Part shown: positions 12,715 to 24,130 of the stretch, one piece after another
How the letters are laid out: each line of letters begins with the position of its first letter
Position numbering within the stretch: position 1 is the stretch's first letter
Assembly (NCBI RefSeq): GCF_947179515.1
Contig: NC_067477.1
Span: 130,932,465 to 130,996,464 of the forward strand
Length of the DNA: 64,000 nt
DNA from: Apodemus sylvaticus
Lineage: Eukaryota > Chordata > Mammalia > Rodentia > Muridae
Direction: 5' to 3'
Position numbers and translations under genes: made by a program
The notes under the pieces: generated by a model
Databases searched by the model: none
What the model saw: the letters and a program-made list of their open reading frames with translations, nothing else
What the model was told of the DNA's origin: nothing

Positions 12715-13408
12715 GATATATTTTTTATTTACATTTTAAATGCTTTCTCCATTTCTGGCCCCCTTTCCCCGAAAGTCCCGTAAGCCCTCTTCCCTCCCCC
12801 TGTTCTCCCATCCACCCCTTCCCACTTCCCTGTTCTGGTATTGCCCTATACTGCTACACTGTCTTTCCAGAACCAGGGGCCACTCCTCTGTTCTTCTTGT
12901 ACATCATTTGATGTGTGAATTATATTTTGGATATTCCAATTTTCTAGGCTAATATCCACTTATTAGTGAGTGCATACCATGATTGATCTTTTGAGACTGG
13001 GTTACCTCACTTAGTATGATGTTCTCCACCTCCATCCATTTGTCTAAGAATTTCATGAATTCATTGTTTCTAATGGCTGAATAGTACTCCATTGTGTATG
13101 TATACCACATTTTTTGCATCCATTCTTCTGTTGAGAGATATCTGGGTTCTTTCCAGCTTCTGGCTATTATAAATAGGGCTGCTATGAACATAGTAGAACA
13201 TGTATCCTTATTACATGCTGGGGAATCCTCTGGGTATATGCCCAGGAGTGGTATAGCAGGATCTTCCAGAAGTGATGTGCCCAGTTTTCTGAGGAACTGC
13301 CAGACTGATTTCCAGAGTAATTGTACCACTTTGCAACCCCACCAGCAGTGGAGGAGTGTTCCTCTTTCTCCACATCCTCGTCAACACCTGCTGTCTCCTG
13401 TCTACCTA
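12715..13408 (-). mobile_element. Truncated L1, minus strand
   Basis: The left side is the L1 3' end (CGATATATTTTTTATTTACA, complement of the UAAAUAAAGAAUAUAUC-type tail), then the CCCCGAAAGTCCC and CCAGAACCAGGGGCCACTCC blocks of the 3' UTR. From about 12949 rightwards comes the end of ORF2 in antisense; the 126-codon minus-strand frame 12949-13329 is the ORF2 C-terminal domain. It is 5'-truncated at about 13408 and has no poly(A) run at 12714. Confidence 0.85.
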
Positions 13409-14774
13409 AGTGACCCAAAAAAACTCCACAGCCTAAGAGTGAATGGCTGTCTGTCCCCTGGGTCTGCTCTGGGTGACCTCAAAGCAATCAAGGATGCCAG
13501 TGAGCTAGGTCTATCATATTATATTAACAGGATGCTCCCAAAAACTGAACATGAGTTTACTCAGTCACTGAATTCCTTAAAGGTTATTATCTTAGCTATA
13601 ATTAGAAGATTTTAATACCAAATTAAACATAACAGGCTGTCTGGGATACAGATGAAAACAGCACAGAAGGTTAATCTTGTCCTTTTCGCCAAATAATATG
13701 TCAGTTTTGCCAACAAGTAGTGGGCACTGTACTGCATGATCTGGACTCCAAGAACCCCATGCAAGTAGGGAGACAACGAGGGAGCGCCTTTCTTTTCTCC
13801 TGCCTTGTTTTTCAGATGATTTCAGTCTGACTCTCAGTCCCGCCTTTCTTCCACTGCCTGCTGTCCTCAGCCCTTTATCTCTCCTCTGTCTGATCAGACA
13901 GCACGGGTGACTGAAGCATTACTTAATCGAGCGAATGACTGAAGCAACCTCTATACAAGCTCATAGATTACTAAGGGAAAGCAGAATTGAGAGAAAAAAG
14001 AAATATTCAATATCTCTAGACAATGACCTTGAAAGAAGGAGGGGTGGAAAGAAACCATCACTCCACAGAGCAACAGTCTTCAGTAGCAGGCATGAAATTT
14101 CTGAGCCACAAATTAGAATCTGTCTCGGCCCTCTGGAAACCTGAGAGAATTATTGACAGAGGAAAGGAAGGGCTCTTCCTGACATTGAGGATTGCTATGG
14201 TCTTTCGAAGCTTTACAGGCATTTTTAGCCTCAAAATACATATCGGAACTGAGATCTAAAGTTGGGGGAAAGGAAGAGGACTGAGCATTCAGAAAAAAGA
14301 ATCTGTTTCAGAAATACAAATGCAGAAGTTTGTCTTAGAATCTGTGGAATTCAGCTCTACCATTTATGAGGGACATCCCTAAAGCTCATGAGATTCTTGA
14401 GGAATGATGCTTCCATATCCTCTAAAGTTAGTTAAGTGCATATAACTGACTTAAGACAATGCAATGTTATCAGAAATATAGTTGTTTTAGCTAACAAGTC
14501 ATTTTCTCTCCAGAACCATTTTCCTGCTGCATTAGCCACAAGACCACACAGTGGTTATACGAGGAGGGTAATGCTACAAGTAGGTGAAATCTTATCAACA
14601 TCGATCCCTGAGAAATGTCAACTGGAAGACATCACTGACCCATCTGATTTTAAATATGTATCACAAACAAGATATAAAGAAGTGTTGGAGATGTTTATTA
14701 CAGCACAGCAGAGCTTTACCTGACAGAAAAAGCATCTTAAATTTAATAAGGTATTAACCCATTTTGCTACTCAT
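13409..14774. other. Unassigned intergenic sequence
   Basis: Includes a 95-codon plus-strand open frame at 14436-14723 without recognisable domains or context; probably chance. Confidence 0.5.
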
Positions 14775-14910
14775 AATCCTGCAGTAAGTTAGAGAGGCTA
14801 TGTACTGATCTTACTTTTAAAATAAAATTGAGACTTAAAGATTAATTGAATTTCTCAAAGACTCAAAGCTAGTATGAGGTGTATGAGGACCAGAATTCAC
14901 ATCTTCCAAC
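14775..14910 (+). repeat. MIR-like ancient SINE fragment
   Basis: The order ATTGAGACTTAAAG, AATTTCTCAAAGACTCAAAGCTAGTA, shortened here, then GACCAGAATTCACATCTTCC follows the MIR core (gagacttaaag / cacagctagtaag / aggattcgaaccc). Confidence 0.5.
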
Positions 14911-15164
14911 ATAAGAATGTACCCCACATAATCTTAGGCATCTTTAACCTGCCTCCATTGTCTCAGTACCCTGACACAAATAAGAATACATACAAAGACT
15001 TGCTTAGCTTCTATCCTGATCTAGTTCTTTAAATATTACCAAAACATTTGAGAACCTGATGAAAAATAGCATGTAAGACACAAACGTAGGATGGCAGTTT
15101 TTATCTGGCCACAATGTATTCTAAAATTATAAAGAGGAGGACCCTAAAAGGAAGAGTAACTTCA

Positions 15165-15450
15165 CAGGCTAAGGAGCTGGTTCAGTGGATCAAGGACTTT
15201 CTGCATAAGCATGAGAACCTGAGTTCAGATCCCAAGACCCCCGTCTAATACCAGTCATGGTAGCCTATATCTGTAGCCTCAGAACTCCCATGGCATGATG
15301 GGAAGTAGAGAAAGGAGGATCTCCAGAAGCTCATAGGAGAGTGTGCCTGGACTAGGCAGCAGTAAGGAGCAAATGACCTCGCCGCAAACAAGGTCGAAAA
15401 TGAAAACTGACATCTAATCTCCGCATGCAGGCTGCAGCACACACAAAAAT
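15165..15450 (+). repeat. tRNA-derived composite SINE (B3/B4 type)
   Basis: Head GCTGGTTCAGTGG...GAGAACCTGAGTTCAGATCCC resembles A and B boxes of a tRNA-type promoter. The body (GGTAGCCTATATCTGTAGCCTC) resembles the monomer found in B4-type composites. Confidence 0.5.
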
Positions 15451-16854
15451 GATATTTAAAGAGTACTTTTACAACTAGTAAGAGTAACCAGAAGACGACT
15501 GTCAAAAATAAGAAGGGAGAAGCAGGTACTCACAGAAGGTAGATTTCTAGCGGTTTGTATTTTGCTTCAGTTTCTTAAACATGGTTTGCATTCTGAGTAA
15601 AAATCAAACCTGTCACTGTTTGCTACAAATTTGGAAGCAATCGTGGGGGGATGGCTGTGCGACTCTAATCTCTTGGGGACTGCAGGAGATTCCTTGAACA
15701 GAGCAGATGGCCTCTGGGGTCATGACCCACTGCCACCCCTCAGAACCCTAGATTCTTATACAGGAATATGAGTCCAGAAAGTCGGTATTACAACTCAGCT
15801 CCTAAACAGGAAAAAGAGAGTTCCTAGAGTCAATCCCTGAGGTCAGAATACAAAATAACACTGCTTACAGCAGTGACTGGCCTGCAAGTCTGTCCTTGCT
15901 GTCCTGGGCAGCCTGATAGTTAAATGAAGAAGATGAACTTTACTACTTGTGGTAAATCCTCACAGCTATTCCCCTTTTCCCTCCCCCCCTCTCTCTCTTC
16001 TCAGTCCATCCTGAGCCCTGAGAACACTGCCCTTCTGGGATGGAGTTTTCATTTCTGGTCCACGCTTGGTTAAGCACCTGGCTCTGAAAATGTCAGTTGT
16101 GAAGCTATCCCTAGAGCAGGCATGTTTGGATCCAGACTGGTAAACATGACCCTGTCAACCCCTCTGAACTTCTAAGCAAAGAAATGCTTAGAAAACCAAG
16201 TCCTCATTTCTCATGTAGTGCCCAAGCAACTACTCATGTAGTGCCCAAGACTGCTTTCAGTAACTCTGTAACCTAACGTTGGTGGGACAGAGCAGTCAGA
16301 GTTATATACATCTTCTCTAAGATGAGCTCACAGGGTTGTGTTTTTGTATAAACACTGGGTATTCTCTTCTTAGAATGCCAGACTCCTTCAGTGTTTTGGG
16401 CAAGACAGCAAATCTGATCAACATGTAACCAAAAAGAATTGCTGAGGTTATAGGAAATAATAACCCTGCTGTTCAGTGCACCAAATATCCAGGAGACAGA
16501 CTTCTGCCTTAGAGAATTCTTACCCCTTTCCTCTTTCACAAAGCACTGTTTTCTACAGGTCAGTCTTGCAGTCGCTCTCTTCTGCAGAGTCCAGTTCAAC
16601 TCCAGCCACAGAAATCATCAAAAATTACTTATACCCATTCAAAAGCTGGGTGAAGGCTCTGGACCACCTCTCTAGCAAAATATACACAAACAGACTGTTG
16701 GTAACTATACCACATCCTCCTATGTGCATCTAGACCCCAGACTTAGACCTCTTTTGCATGAAAAGGGAGGTTTATATGGGAGTTACTGGCTTACCCCCAT
16801 CTGATAAGCTTGCTTCCTTTCTCTTAGATTATATATCTATCCCAAATGATAGCA
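15451..16854. other. Unassigned intergenic sequence
   Basis: Two short direct repeats of about 17 bp (TACTCATGTAGTGCCCAAG-like) occur at 16212-16250. The 108-codon minus frame at 16273-16599 and the 85-codon plus frame opposite it are unrecognised. Confidence 0.5.
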
Positions 16855-17055
16855 GACTGGCCAAATAGCTCAGCGAATACAGTCCTTGCCTAGCAGTCTG
16901 CAAGCCCTAGGTTTCATTCTCAAACCTTGAAAAACACAAGTGTAATGATTCCAGGGTGTATATTCCTAGCACTCTGGAAGTAGAGACAGGAGTGTCAGAA
17001 GTTCAAAGCTATCTTTAGCTGTATAGTGATCTCAAGGGCAACTTGAGATTAAAAC
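16855..17055 (+). repeat. B4 SINE (ID-like head fused to B1-like body)
   Basis: The head AAATAGCTCAGCG...CTTGCCTAGCAGT...AAGCCCTAGGTTTC is a tRNA-Ala (ID-like) promoter. It is followed by a B1-like body (TTCCTAGCACTCTGGAAGTAG, then GTTCAAAGC, TAGTGATCTCAAGGGC). Confidence 0.75.
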
Positions 17056-17119
17056 ATTGTGGTTGTTTCTTTTAATTCCTCCTTTGTTCTCTTAAATAAC
17101 AGTTTCTTCAAAACCAGGG

Positions 17120-17259
17120 AACTTAGCCAGGCATGGACCACATACTTAGAATCCCAGGAGTGGGGGAAGCGGATGAAAAAGGATAAGGAATTCAAATTAT
17201 GTTCATTTGCATGCCGGGTTCAAGGCCAGCACAAGCTCATGAAACCTTGCCTCAAAAAA

Positions 17260-17263
<4 letters not shown>
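17120..17263 (+). repeat. B1 SINE
   Basis: AGCCAGGCATGGACCACATA, then AGAATCCCAGGAG, GGTTCAAGGCCAGC and CTTGCCTCAAAAAAAG follow the B1 (7SL-derived) order. A stretch in the middle is inserted or diverged. Confidence 0.7.
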
Positions 17264-17299
<36 letters not shown>

Positions 17300-17303
17300 C
17301 ACA
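17264..17303. repeat. (CA)n microsatellite at a SINE tail
   Basis: CA run with one CG interruption, grown on the A-rich tail of the B1 just before it. Confidence 0.95.
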
Positions 17304-18498
17304 ATGAAAACTTGTGTTTGCGTTCCTACCTGCCTCATGGAGCACTATGGCAGTCACGTAAGGAAGCAGCATAAATAAATGTCTTCTAAATGTGGATTAA
17401 GCTTTGCAGACGTGTGCAATATCGGTGTGAAATGTATGTGTCCGCTCTAATGGACTCTATCTGTTCTGTTTCCAGCCTTTGGTGTCTCTGTGCTGCAAAC
17501 ACCGAACGGCTGATTTGATTTTTTTCACTGAGGGCTTCTGGGGTGCGTGGTGTTTCTGTGTGCCTTTGCAAATGAGAATGTGTAGGGACCCCTGCAAGGC
17601 TGTGGATCGTTTGACAACAGTGTATTGGCATCTGGGGAACAGCCAAATGGAGCTGCAGTCCCAATAATTCAGAGGCCTCCATAAATCATTCTGATGAGAA
17701 AGAAAAGCTAAAGCAGGGATATTGCTTTCTGCCATCTAGAAGAGGAAATGAATGGCTTAATGATGTCCTTTAAGTGTGGCCTAATTTCCAATAACACACT
17801 CCTCATATCGCCATATCCCAAGCCACCATGCATGTCCAGAGACCTCAGAGTTTGAACACCAAAGAAAAGAGAGGTGTGAATAAAAAGAGTAGCTTGCATC
17901 TATCTTGGACATCTGTGAATATTAACCCTTTTCATGGATTGAATAATTATCCGTACAGATTTATGTGCTAGGATAAGACACCATAACTACTGTTAAGAAA
18001 AGAAACCAAAGGATCAACCGTGGCAAGTGTCACAGAAGCATTTCTCTATCAGAGAAAAATAATTCAAGGCATTTCCTGTTTGTACAATTCCCATTATTTT
18101 CAAGAAATGGTATTTGATGCTGTCCTGGAATTAATGAGTCATGGGAAGGAAGGTAAAGAGCTGAGAGAATTAAGTTTGGGACGTTTAATAAACCTGACTG
18201 GAGAGCAAAGCACAATTCTGATGCTCATGTTCTCTTGACTACACAGAGCTGCTGGGGAAATAAGAAATGTGACTTACCTACCTGTGCGCCTAGGAAGAGG
18301 AGGAAGTAGGACTCTGGGAGCAGCTGGGTATTTCATTGTAGAAATCATATAAAAAAATACTAATTACTTTAAATTCAATTTCTGGTCAACATTTATACAA
18401 ATACGATTTGCTAGCTAGGTTACTCCAATACCCACTTGTTCATTTATTGAGGACTTACTTCCTGCTAACCACTGGTTAGGCATCAAGGCTATACAATG
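17304..18498. other. Unassigned, comparatively repeat-free sequence
   Basis: No transposon is recognisable. The part around 17630-17850 has balanced composition and homeodomain-like AT motifs (CATAAATCATTC, CTTAATGATG) and could be a conserved non-coding element; this is inference only. Several 60-98 codon frames on both strands overlap and are not supported. Confidence 0.4.
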
Positions 18499-18646
18499 AT
18501 ATATATATATATATGTCTTCATACATATTTGTATATATACGTATGTAATCAAAGCCTTCACTAGCAGTATAACTTACACTCTAGTATGATAAAAAAAGAC
18601 ATTCCATAAGTAGAATATATAAATATATATACATATGTGTATATGA

Positions 18647-18678
<32 letters not shown>
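18499..18678. repeat. (TA)n microsatellite pair
   Basis: A short pure TA run at 18499-18514 and a longer one at 18651-18678, with AT-rich, TATG-containing sequence between. Confidence 0.9.
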
Positions 18679-18681
<3 letters not shown>

Positions 18682-18850
18682 AAGCATTAAAAAAAATAAC
18701 AAATTAGGAAGAAGGAGGTATGGAATGCCTGTGCAAAGTCTTTTACAATTTCAGATAGAATGGGCAGGGCTGATGTCATATCTTGCTCAAAGGCTAAAAT
18801 GGGTTTCCTAAAAGACATGAGCTAAAGCCTTACCCCCAGTATTAAGCTAG

Positions 18851-19168
18851 TGTCTTAGTTAAGGTTTGACTGCTGTGAACAGACACCAAGACCAAGGCAA
18901 CCCTTATAAGGACAACATTTAACTGGGGCTGGCTTACAGGTTCAGTCCATTATCATCAAGGCAGGAACATGGCGGCACCCAGGCAGGCATGGTACAAGAG
19001 GAGCTGAGAGTTCTACATCTTCATCTGAAGACTGCAGCAAAATACTGGCTTCCAGGCAGCTAGGAGTAGAGTCTTAAAGCCCACACCCACAATGACACAC
19101 CTACTCCAACAAGACCACACTTCCAAATAGTGTCACTCCCTAGGCCAAGCATATACAAACCATAACAG
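18851..19168 (-). repeat. Old rodent interspersed repeat (copy 3 of 5)
   Basis: It aligns along its length with 61815-62134: TGTCTTAGTTAAGG..., ACCAAGGCAACCCTTATAAG, CTGGCTTCCAGGCAGCTAGG, TCTTAAAGCCCACACCCAC and AGTGTCACTCCCTAGGCC appear in the same order. Orientation is opposite to 5497-5903. Confidence 0.7.
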
Positions 19169-20312
19169 CTAGAAACAACAAAAGGTAAAACTAAATGAGT
19201 CCATAAGAATAGGTTCCTCATCCTATGAGACCGTGGCTTAAAGAAACAGAAAAGCACACCACACAACAACCCAGATTCCAGCCTCCAAAACCATGAGACA
19301 ATTAATTCTGCATAAACTACAGTCTATAGCAATTCACTAAGACAGCCAGAGCTGATCAAGGAGCTATCTGAATTTAATTTAAAGACACTCTGATTTTTCT
19401 CCTTTTCAAAACACATGTTTTATGTTTTTTTTTTTTTTTTATCATAAAGAATAAGCTCCCTGAGACTCAAGAAATGTCATTTCTGCTTTGCTTGTCAAGG
19501 TCAGCTCTGGTTCATAATATTCTAGTCAGCTTTGGAAGTCTTAATTTCAAATACATAAATCAACCAGGACAAGCTCCAGGAGAAGCTACCAGGGTGACAA
19601 GGAAAGTCAGAACTACATCTGTATTCTGTTAGCCATTTAGACATCAGTAACCAATGTATTCTGAGCACTTGCTATGTATTTACATATCTTCTCTACTAGG
19701 CAATGTTTTTAAGACAATGAATAAGTAGGTAGAAATAAGCAATGTGACGCAATGAAGATTGTAAGCAAAATAATAAGAAAGGAAGCCTGGGAGATGCCGA
19801 GAATTAGGAAGGCTGGGGATGGAAGGCCAGGGATCAACGGCCATTTTAAAGAGGAGCAAGCCATGGGAGAGTAGTCAAGAGTCCCAGGGCAGAAGGCTTA
19901 GCAGGCACAGGCACAAGTTCCTGCAGTGAAGCTACCCTTGGTAGGTTTAAGTAACAGGAAGAGGAACAGTGCCAGCAGTCCACCACAGACAAGCCAGAGT
20001 GTTAGAGTTCAATGAGTGACACCAGTCCACCATGGGCAAGACAGAGTGGCAGAGATCTTGGTGAAAAGCAATTAAGACTGGATATAGACCTGTGAGCTAT
20101 TGCAAGGAGCTTGGACTTTCTTTCCTAAGAATATTCAGAAGTCATGGAAAGGTTTGATCAGGCACAGACATGATAAGGATGTCTTCCTTTCTCATTTCTG
20201 CCATAACAATTTAACGTATACGTGGTGGCTTCGACAAGCATGAATTTATTCTCTGACCATTTTGCAGACCAGAGTTATAGAATCATCTTCAGGGGTCTGG
20301 AGTTAGGGACTA
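19169..20312. other. Unassigned sequence with a poly(T) run
   Basis: T18 run at 19424-19441. No gene or element recognised up to the provirus edge. Confidence 0.5.
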
Positions 20313-20316
20313 GGAC

Positions 20317-20761
20317 TGAAAGACCCCCGTAGTAAGGAGACCCTCACTCAAGTCTCAGGATAATGCGAGCCCCCAAGAACTCATGAGAGACCGTCCTTGC
20401 TGTAATCACACGAGGTTTATATGGGGAACCAGTGCACTGGGGTCAAGACTCATATCCCACGCAGGGGTAGAAGAGTTCAACCCCAAGCAACTGAAATCAG
20501 GGGTATTTAAAGGAAAAAAAACACAGAGCAAGGGGAAGTGGGGGAGATTGCATGTGTTACAGGAAGTACAGAATGTCTCAAGTTAGTCACCAGGTAGTTA
20601 TGCAAACATTTTATGGTCAGCTAGTTCCTGGAACAGGGTGTCCCTACCCTGGGGCCATGTTGCAGTAGCCAGGTGGGACCTACCAGGCATGTTATCTTCC
20701 TTCTGTCCTTAAGCTTGTTTGCTAGGGGTCTATAAATTTTATAAGGGGTTCAGATCTTTCA
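20317..20761 (-). repeat. 3' LTR of the provirus
   Basis: 445 bp bounded by the inverted ends TGAAAGA and TCTTTCA. It aligns throughout with 28916-29377. The TATA-like complement TATTTAAA is kept at 20504-20511. The polyadenylation signal seen in the other LTR (complement TTTATT) is altered here to TTTATA, which would weaken transcript ending. Confidence 0.95.
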
Positions 20762-20776
20762 TTCCACACTTCTTCT
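20762..20776 (-). promoter_or_regulatory. Polypurine tract
   Basis: On the minus strand a purine-rich run (AGAAGAAGTGTGGAA, one pyrimidine interruption) lies directly against the LTR edge, where plus-strand DNA synthesis is primed in retroviruses. Confidence 0.75.
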
Positions 20777-22807
20777 AGTACATAGTTTTAGTCTTAGAAC
20801 GAGATCTCAGTATCATTACAGTCTTGATTATCTTGCCCCAAGACCTTTGGTACCTTTGTTGTAGCATCAGGATCTGTACAGAGCTTACGCACTCTCTAAC
20901 AAAGCTATTAATCTATTAATTAAGCAGGGTCCAACTGTAAGCAGAAGGAGCAAGATCATTAATGGTCCCATGAGGGCAGAAAATAAGTCATCCAGGGTGA
21001 CTTGTTAAACCATACTTCGAACCATCCTTGACTGGCCTCTCTGTCTCTCCTATGTTTTTCTAACCTTTCTCTAAGTTTGCTCATGGAATCCCTAATGGCT
21101 CCTAAGTGATCTACATAGAAGCAACACTCTTCCTTTAGGGCTGCACACAGTCCACCTACTTTTAGAAACAGTAAATCCAATCTTCTCCTATTCTGCAGTA
21201 CAACCTCAGATAGAGAGGTCAGAGATTCTGCTAATTTGCTAACAGATTTTTCTAAGGCTAGTTGGTGTTCAGTCATGGAAACTTGCAGCTCACCAAGTCC
21301 CTCTTTTAGCTGCTGCAGTCCTGTAATTAAGGCTGTCCCTATGCCTGATGCTAATCCTAAGCCAAGCATGACTGATAGTGTGAGGGTTACAGGTTCTCTC
21401 TTGTACCTGCCCAGTCTAAAGTCATATTCATTGATGACTACTTCTTCAGAATGATAATATACTCGAGGAACAAGCTGAATCATAACACAGAAATCTTTGG
21501 ATTGATTAAAAACTGAAGTGGAGACACAAGGGGTAAGTCCAGTATTACATGCCCACTATCTGTTATATCCTGGCACTAAGTACTGGTTCTGTTCTGTGTG
21601 GTTGAAAGTTATAGAAACATTACAGAGGTTCTGATGGGTGGTGAGGACTTTACCTAGACAGGTTCCTTTCCCTGAAACTTTGATTAGGGTGAGTTTACTT
21701 TGAGACCCCCAAGAGCATTGTCCCTCAGAGTGACTTGTGACATTAAAAGGTCCAGTTACTGGTATGTCCTCATAATAGGGGGGTCCTAAAGACAAGCAGA
21801 TCCAGAAAGATGAAGTGACTTCTGGATTGGTGGTGTTGAAAGCATGAAAGGCCCCCTGTATGAGGTTAAAGAGTCTCTGTCCAGTCTTTATGGGTGGCTG
21901 ATAGATCTCTGTAGAGGTGACCCTGGTGGGGTCAGCTTGGGGTCTAGTGCTGGAAATGGGGCATACAGAATCATGTGTTCTGAATTGGGAGTGGGTATCT
22001 GAGCTGGGGGGCTTTGTTCAGCTAACACTTCATTGGGTCCAATGGTTAAGGTAGGGGGGCTCTCTATTTTGAGTCTTATTGTTAGAACACCAGGGTCTCG
22101 CCCAGTCATGTAAAATCTTAATCCCCAAGTTCTTCCTTCAATCCAGTCTCTAGAGAGCTTTCCCTTATCTGTAAATTCTATTCTAAGAGGGTTGCACCAA
22201 CCAATTTTCTCACAGTCAGACAGCGCATTATTGTTGTGCTTCAGTTAGATCTTACCGTTATAAGATCCCATGTGGATTTAGGTTGCCAATAGGTGTTTCC
22301 AGTGCTCTCACAGCCCCATTCCTTGCAGTATAGGGAGTCCACTCCTCCACACCTTCTGGCTTCCAAAAGTGAATGGCCATCTCGGGGGCACACATAAAAG
22401 GAGGAACTAGCAATCCTGTCTCTAGCTCTAGGGTAGCTGCATCCTAAAGTCCCACAACTAATTTGTGCATCAGCGCTGTTATAATCTGAGTCAGGAGCCT
22501 GGCCTGCTTGGAAACCAACACGTCAAGTCCAGGGATATCCCAGGATTCAAGGTCGGCAGCTAGGGCACATATGTCGGGCGTAAGAGAGGGCCACCAGGTC
22601 CAAAGAAGCTGCATGGTCATTGAGGCCCAGATGTCTCCAGTTTGTGATAGCACCTGCCAGGTTAATTTCTGGGGGACATGGGGGTTTTTACCCAACATCC
22701 CAATTACCCACGTCTGTGACATAGACTTAGCTTAAGAGGATCAGCAGTCTTTTCCAAATTCCAGTTATCCTGGGGTGGCTCTGGGGATCTCTTGACGTGG
22801 GAAGCAT
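20775..22807 (-). pseudogene. env: Retroviral envelope (SU-TM) remnant
   Basis: Family role: SU binds the receptor and TM drives membrane fusion. A plausible start ATG lies at 22805-22807, overlapping the end of pol, and opens a basic/hydrophobic signal-like stretch soon broken by a stop. SU pieces follow in shifting frames: a cysteine- and tryptophan-rich segment near 22260-22340 (WGCESTG type) and a proline-rich stretch at 21888-22109. The C-terminal half is in one frame from about 21900 down to 20959, interrupted by a single TAG at 21556-21558. It contains the CXXC site with its first Cys changed to Phe (21805-21807), a furin-type RYKR (21397-21408), a fusion-peptide-like hydrophobic run and an immunosuppressive-domain region with intact CX6CC (21121-21198). 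A frameshift near 20985 then separates this ectodomain from the membrane anchor, which remains readable in another frame, and the tail in a third frame ends near 20775. Non-functional as a whole. Confidence 0.9.
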
Positions 22808-23555
22808 GGATTCAAGCTGAGGTGCCCTCTACTTTGACTGCCATAGGAGTGGTCAACAGTACCAGGTATGATCCCTTCCAGTGAGGTTCCAGGCTGCCCA
22901 CTTGATGGCGTCAGACTAGGACAGCAGCGTCTCCAACTTGGAACTAGTGGGGTACATCTGAACTCCCAGTTTCATAAGCCCCTTTCAGATGTTCCCAGGC
23001 TTGATGTCTGATCAACTCGAGTGCCTTCAGGCGGGTAAATAGGGGTTAAGAGAGAGAAGTATCAGGGTCAAAAATTCTACCTGCCTCAGTCAGTGGTGGT
23101 GCCCCCCCCCACAAAGAAATTCATAAGGGGTAAGCTTAAATCGCCCAGGGGTATTCCTTACTTGGAACAAGCCTTGCTGGAAGGGACCATACCTGGTACC
23201 TGAACAAGGAGGGCTGTCCAATCCTTACCCCCAGTCTCCAAAGCCAATTTTGTTAAGTTCTCTTTTAGAGTTCTATTCATTCTCTCTACCTGACCTGAGC
23301 TCTGCAGTTTATAAGCACAATGTAATTTCCAACTAATCCCCAGTCGGGTGGCCAGTCCCTGACTTACCTGGGCATCAAAGGTGGGTCCATTATAGGACCC
23401 GATAACCTTAGGGATGCTGAACCTCGGGAAGATTTCTTCAAGGATCTTCTTGGCCACTACATTCAGTCCTTGTGGGGAAGGCTTCTACCCACTCTGAGAG
23501 TCTATAAAAATTAATAAATATTTGTTACCATATTTATCTGGCTTGACTTCTGTAA

Positions 23556-24130
23556 GGTGAAATCTCAGGGTTGTTTTGATTTGCATTTCCCTAATGACTA
23601 ATGAAGTCGAACATTTTTTAAGATGCTTCTCAGCCATCCGAAGTTCTTTAGGTGAAAATTCTTTGTTTAGCTCTGTAACCCGTTTTTAATAGGATTATTT
23701 GGTTTTCTGGGGTCTAACTTCTTGAGTTCTTTGTATATATTGGATAATAGCCCTCTATCTGATGTAAGGTTGGTGAAGATCTTTTCCAATTTGTCGGTTG
23801 CCAATTTGTCCTTTTGATGGTGTCCTTTGCCTTACAGAAACTTTGTAATTTTATGAGGTCCCATTTGTCAATTCTTGATCTTAGAGCATACACTATTGGT
23901 GTTCTGTTCAGGAACTTTCCCCCTGTACTGATGTCCTCATGGGTCTTCCCCAGTTTCTTTTCTATTAGCTTCAGAGTGTCTGGCTTTATGTGGAGGTCCT
24001 TGATCCATTTGGAGCTGAGCTTAGTACAAGGAGATAAGGATGGATCAATTTGCATTCTTCTGCATGCTGACCTCCAGTTGAACCAGCACCATTTGTTGAA
24101 AAGGCTATCTTTTTTCCTTTGGATGTTTTA
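23556..24130 (-). mobile_element. Internal L1 ORF2 fragment inserted in integrase
   Basis: The 113-codon minus frame 23714-24055 is the late ORF2 region, matching 43585-43880 of the L1 at 39.9-45.3 kb. The fragment starts at an AAAACATCC block and stops inside ORF2 at the GAGATTTCACC block, so it has neither 5' nor 3' UTR nor a poly(A) tail. The integrase reading resumes on both sides with almost no loss: TGGGAAGTTGATTT on the upstream side and ACAGAAGTCAAGCC on the downstream side are adjacent in the family. No clear target duplication. Confidence 0.85.

Noticed and set aside
13094..13615. 173-codon plus-strand frame
   Set aside because: It runs antisense through the ORF2 end of a minus-strand L1 and into unrelated sequence. 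The similar frame at 35462-35959 has the same cause.
20236..20586. Short plus-strand frame over the 3' LTR edge as a cellular gene
   Set aside because: It lies antisense in the LTR and has no homologue I can name.
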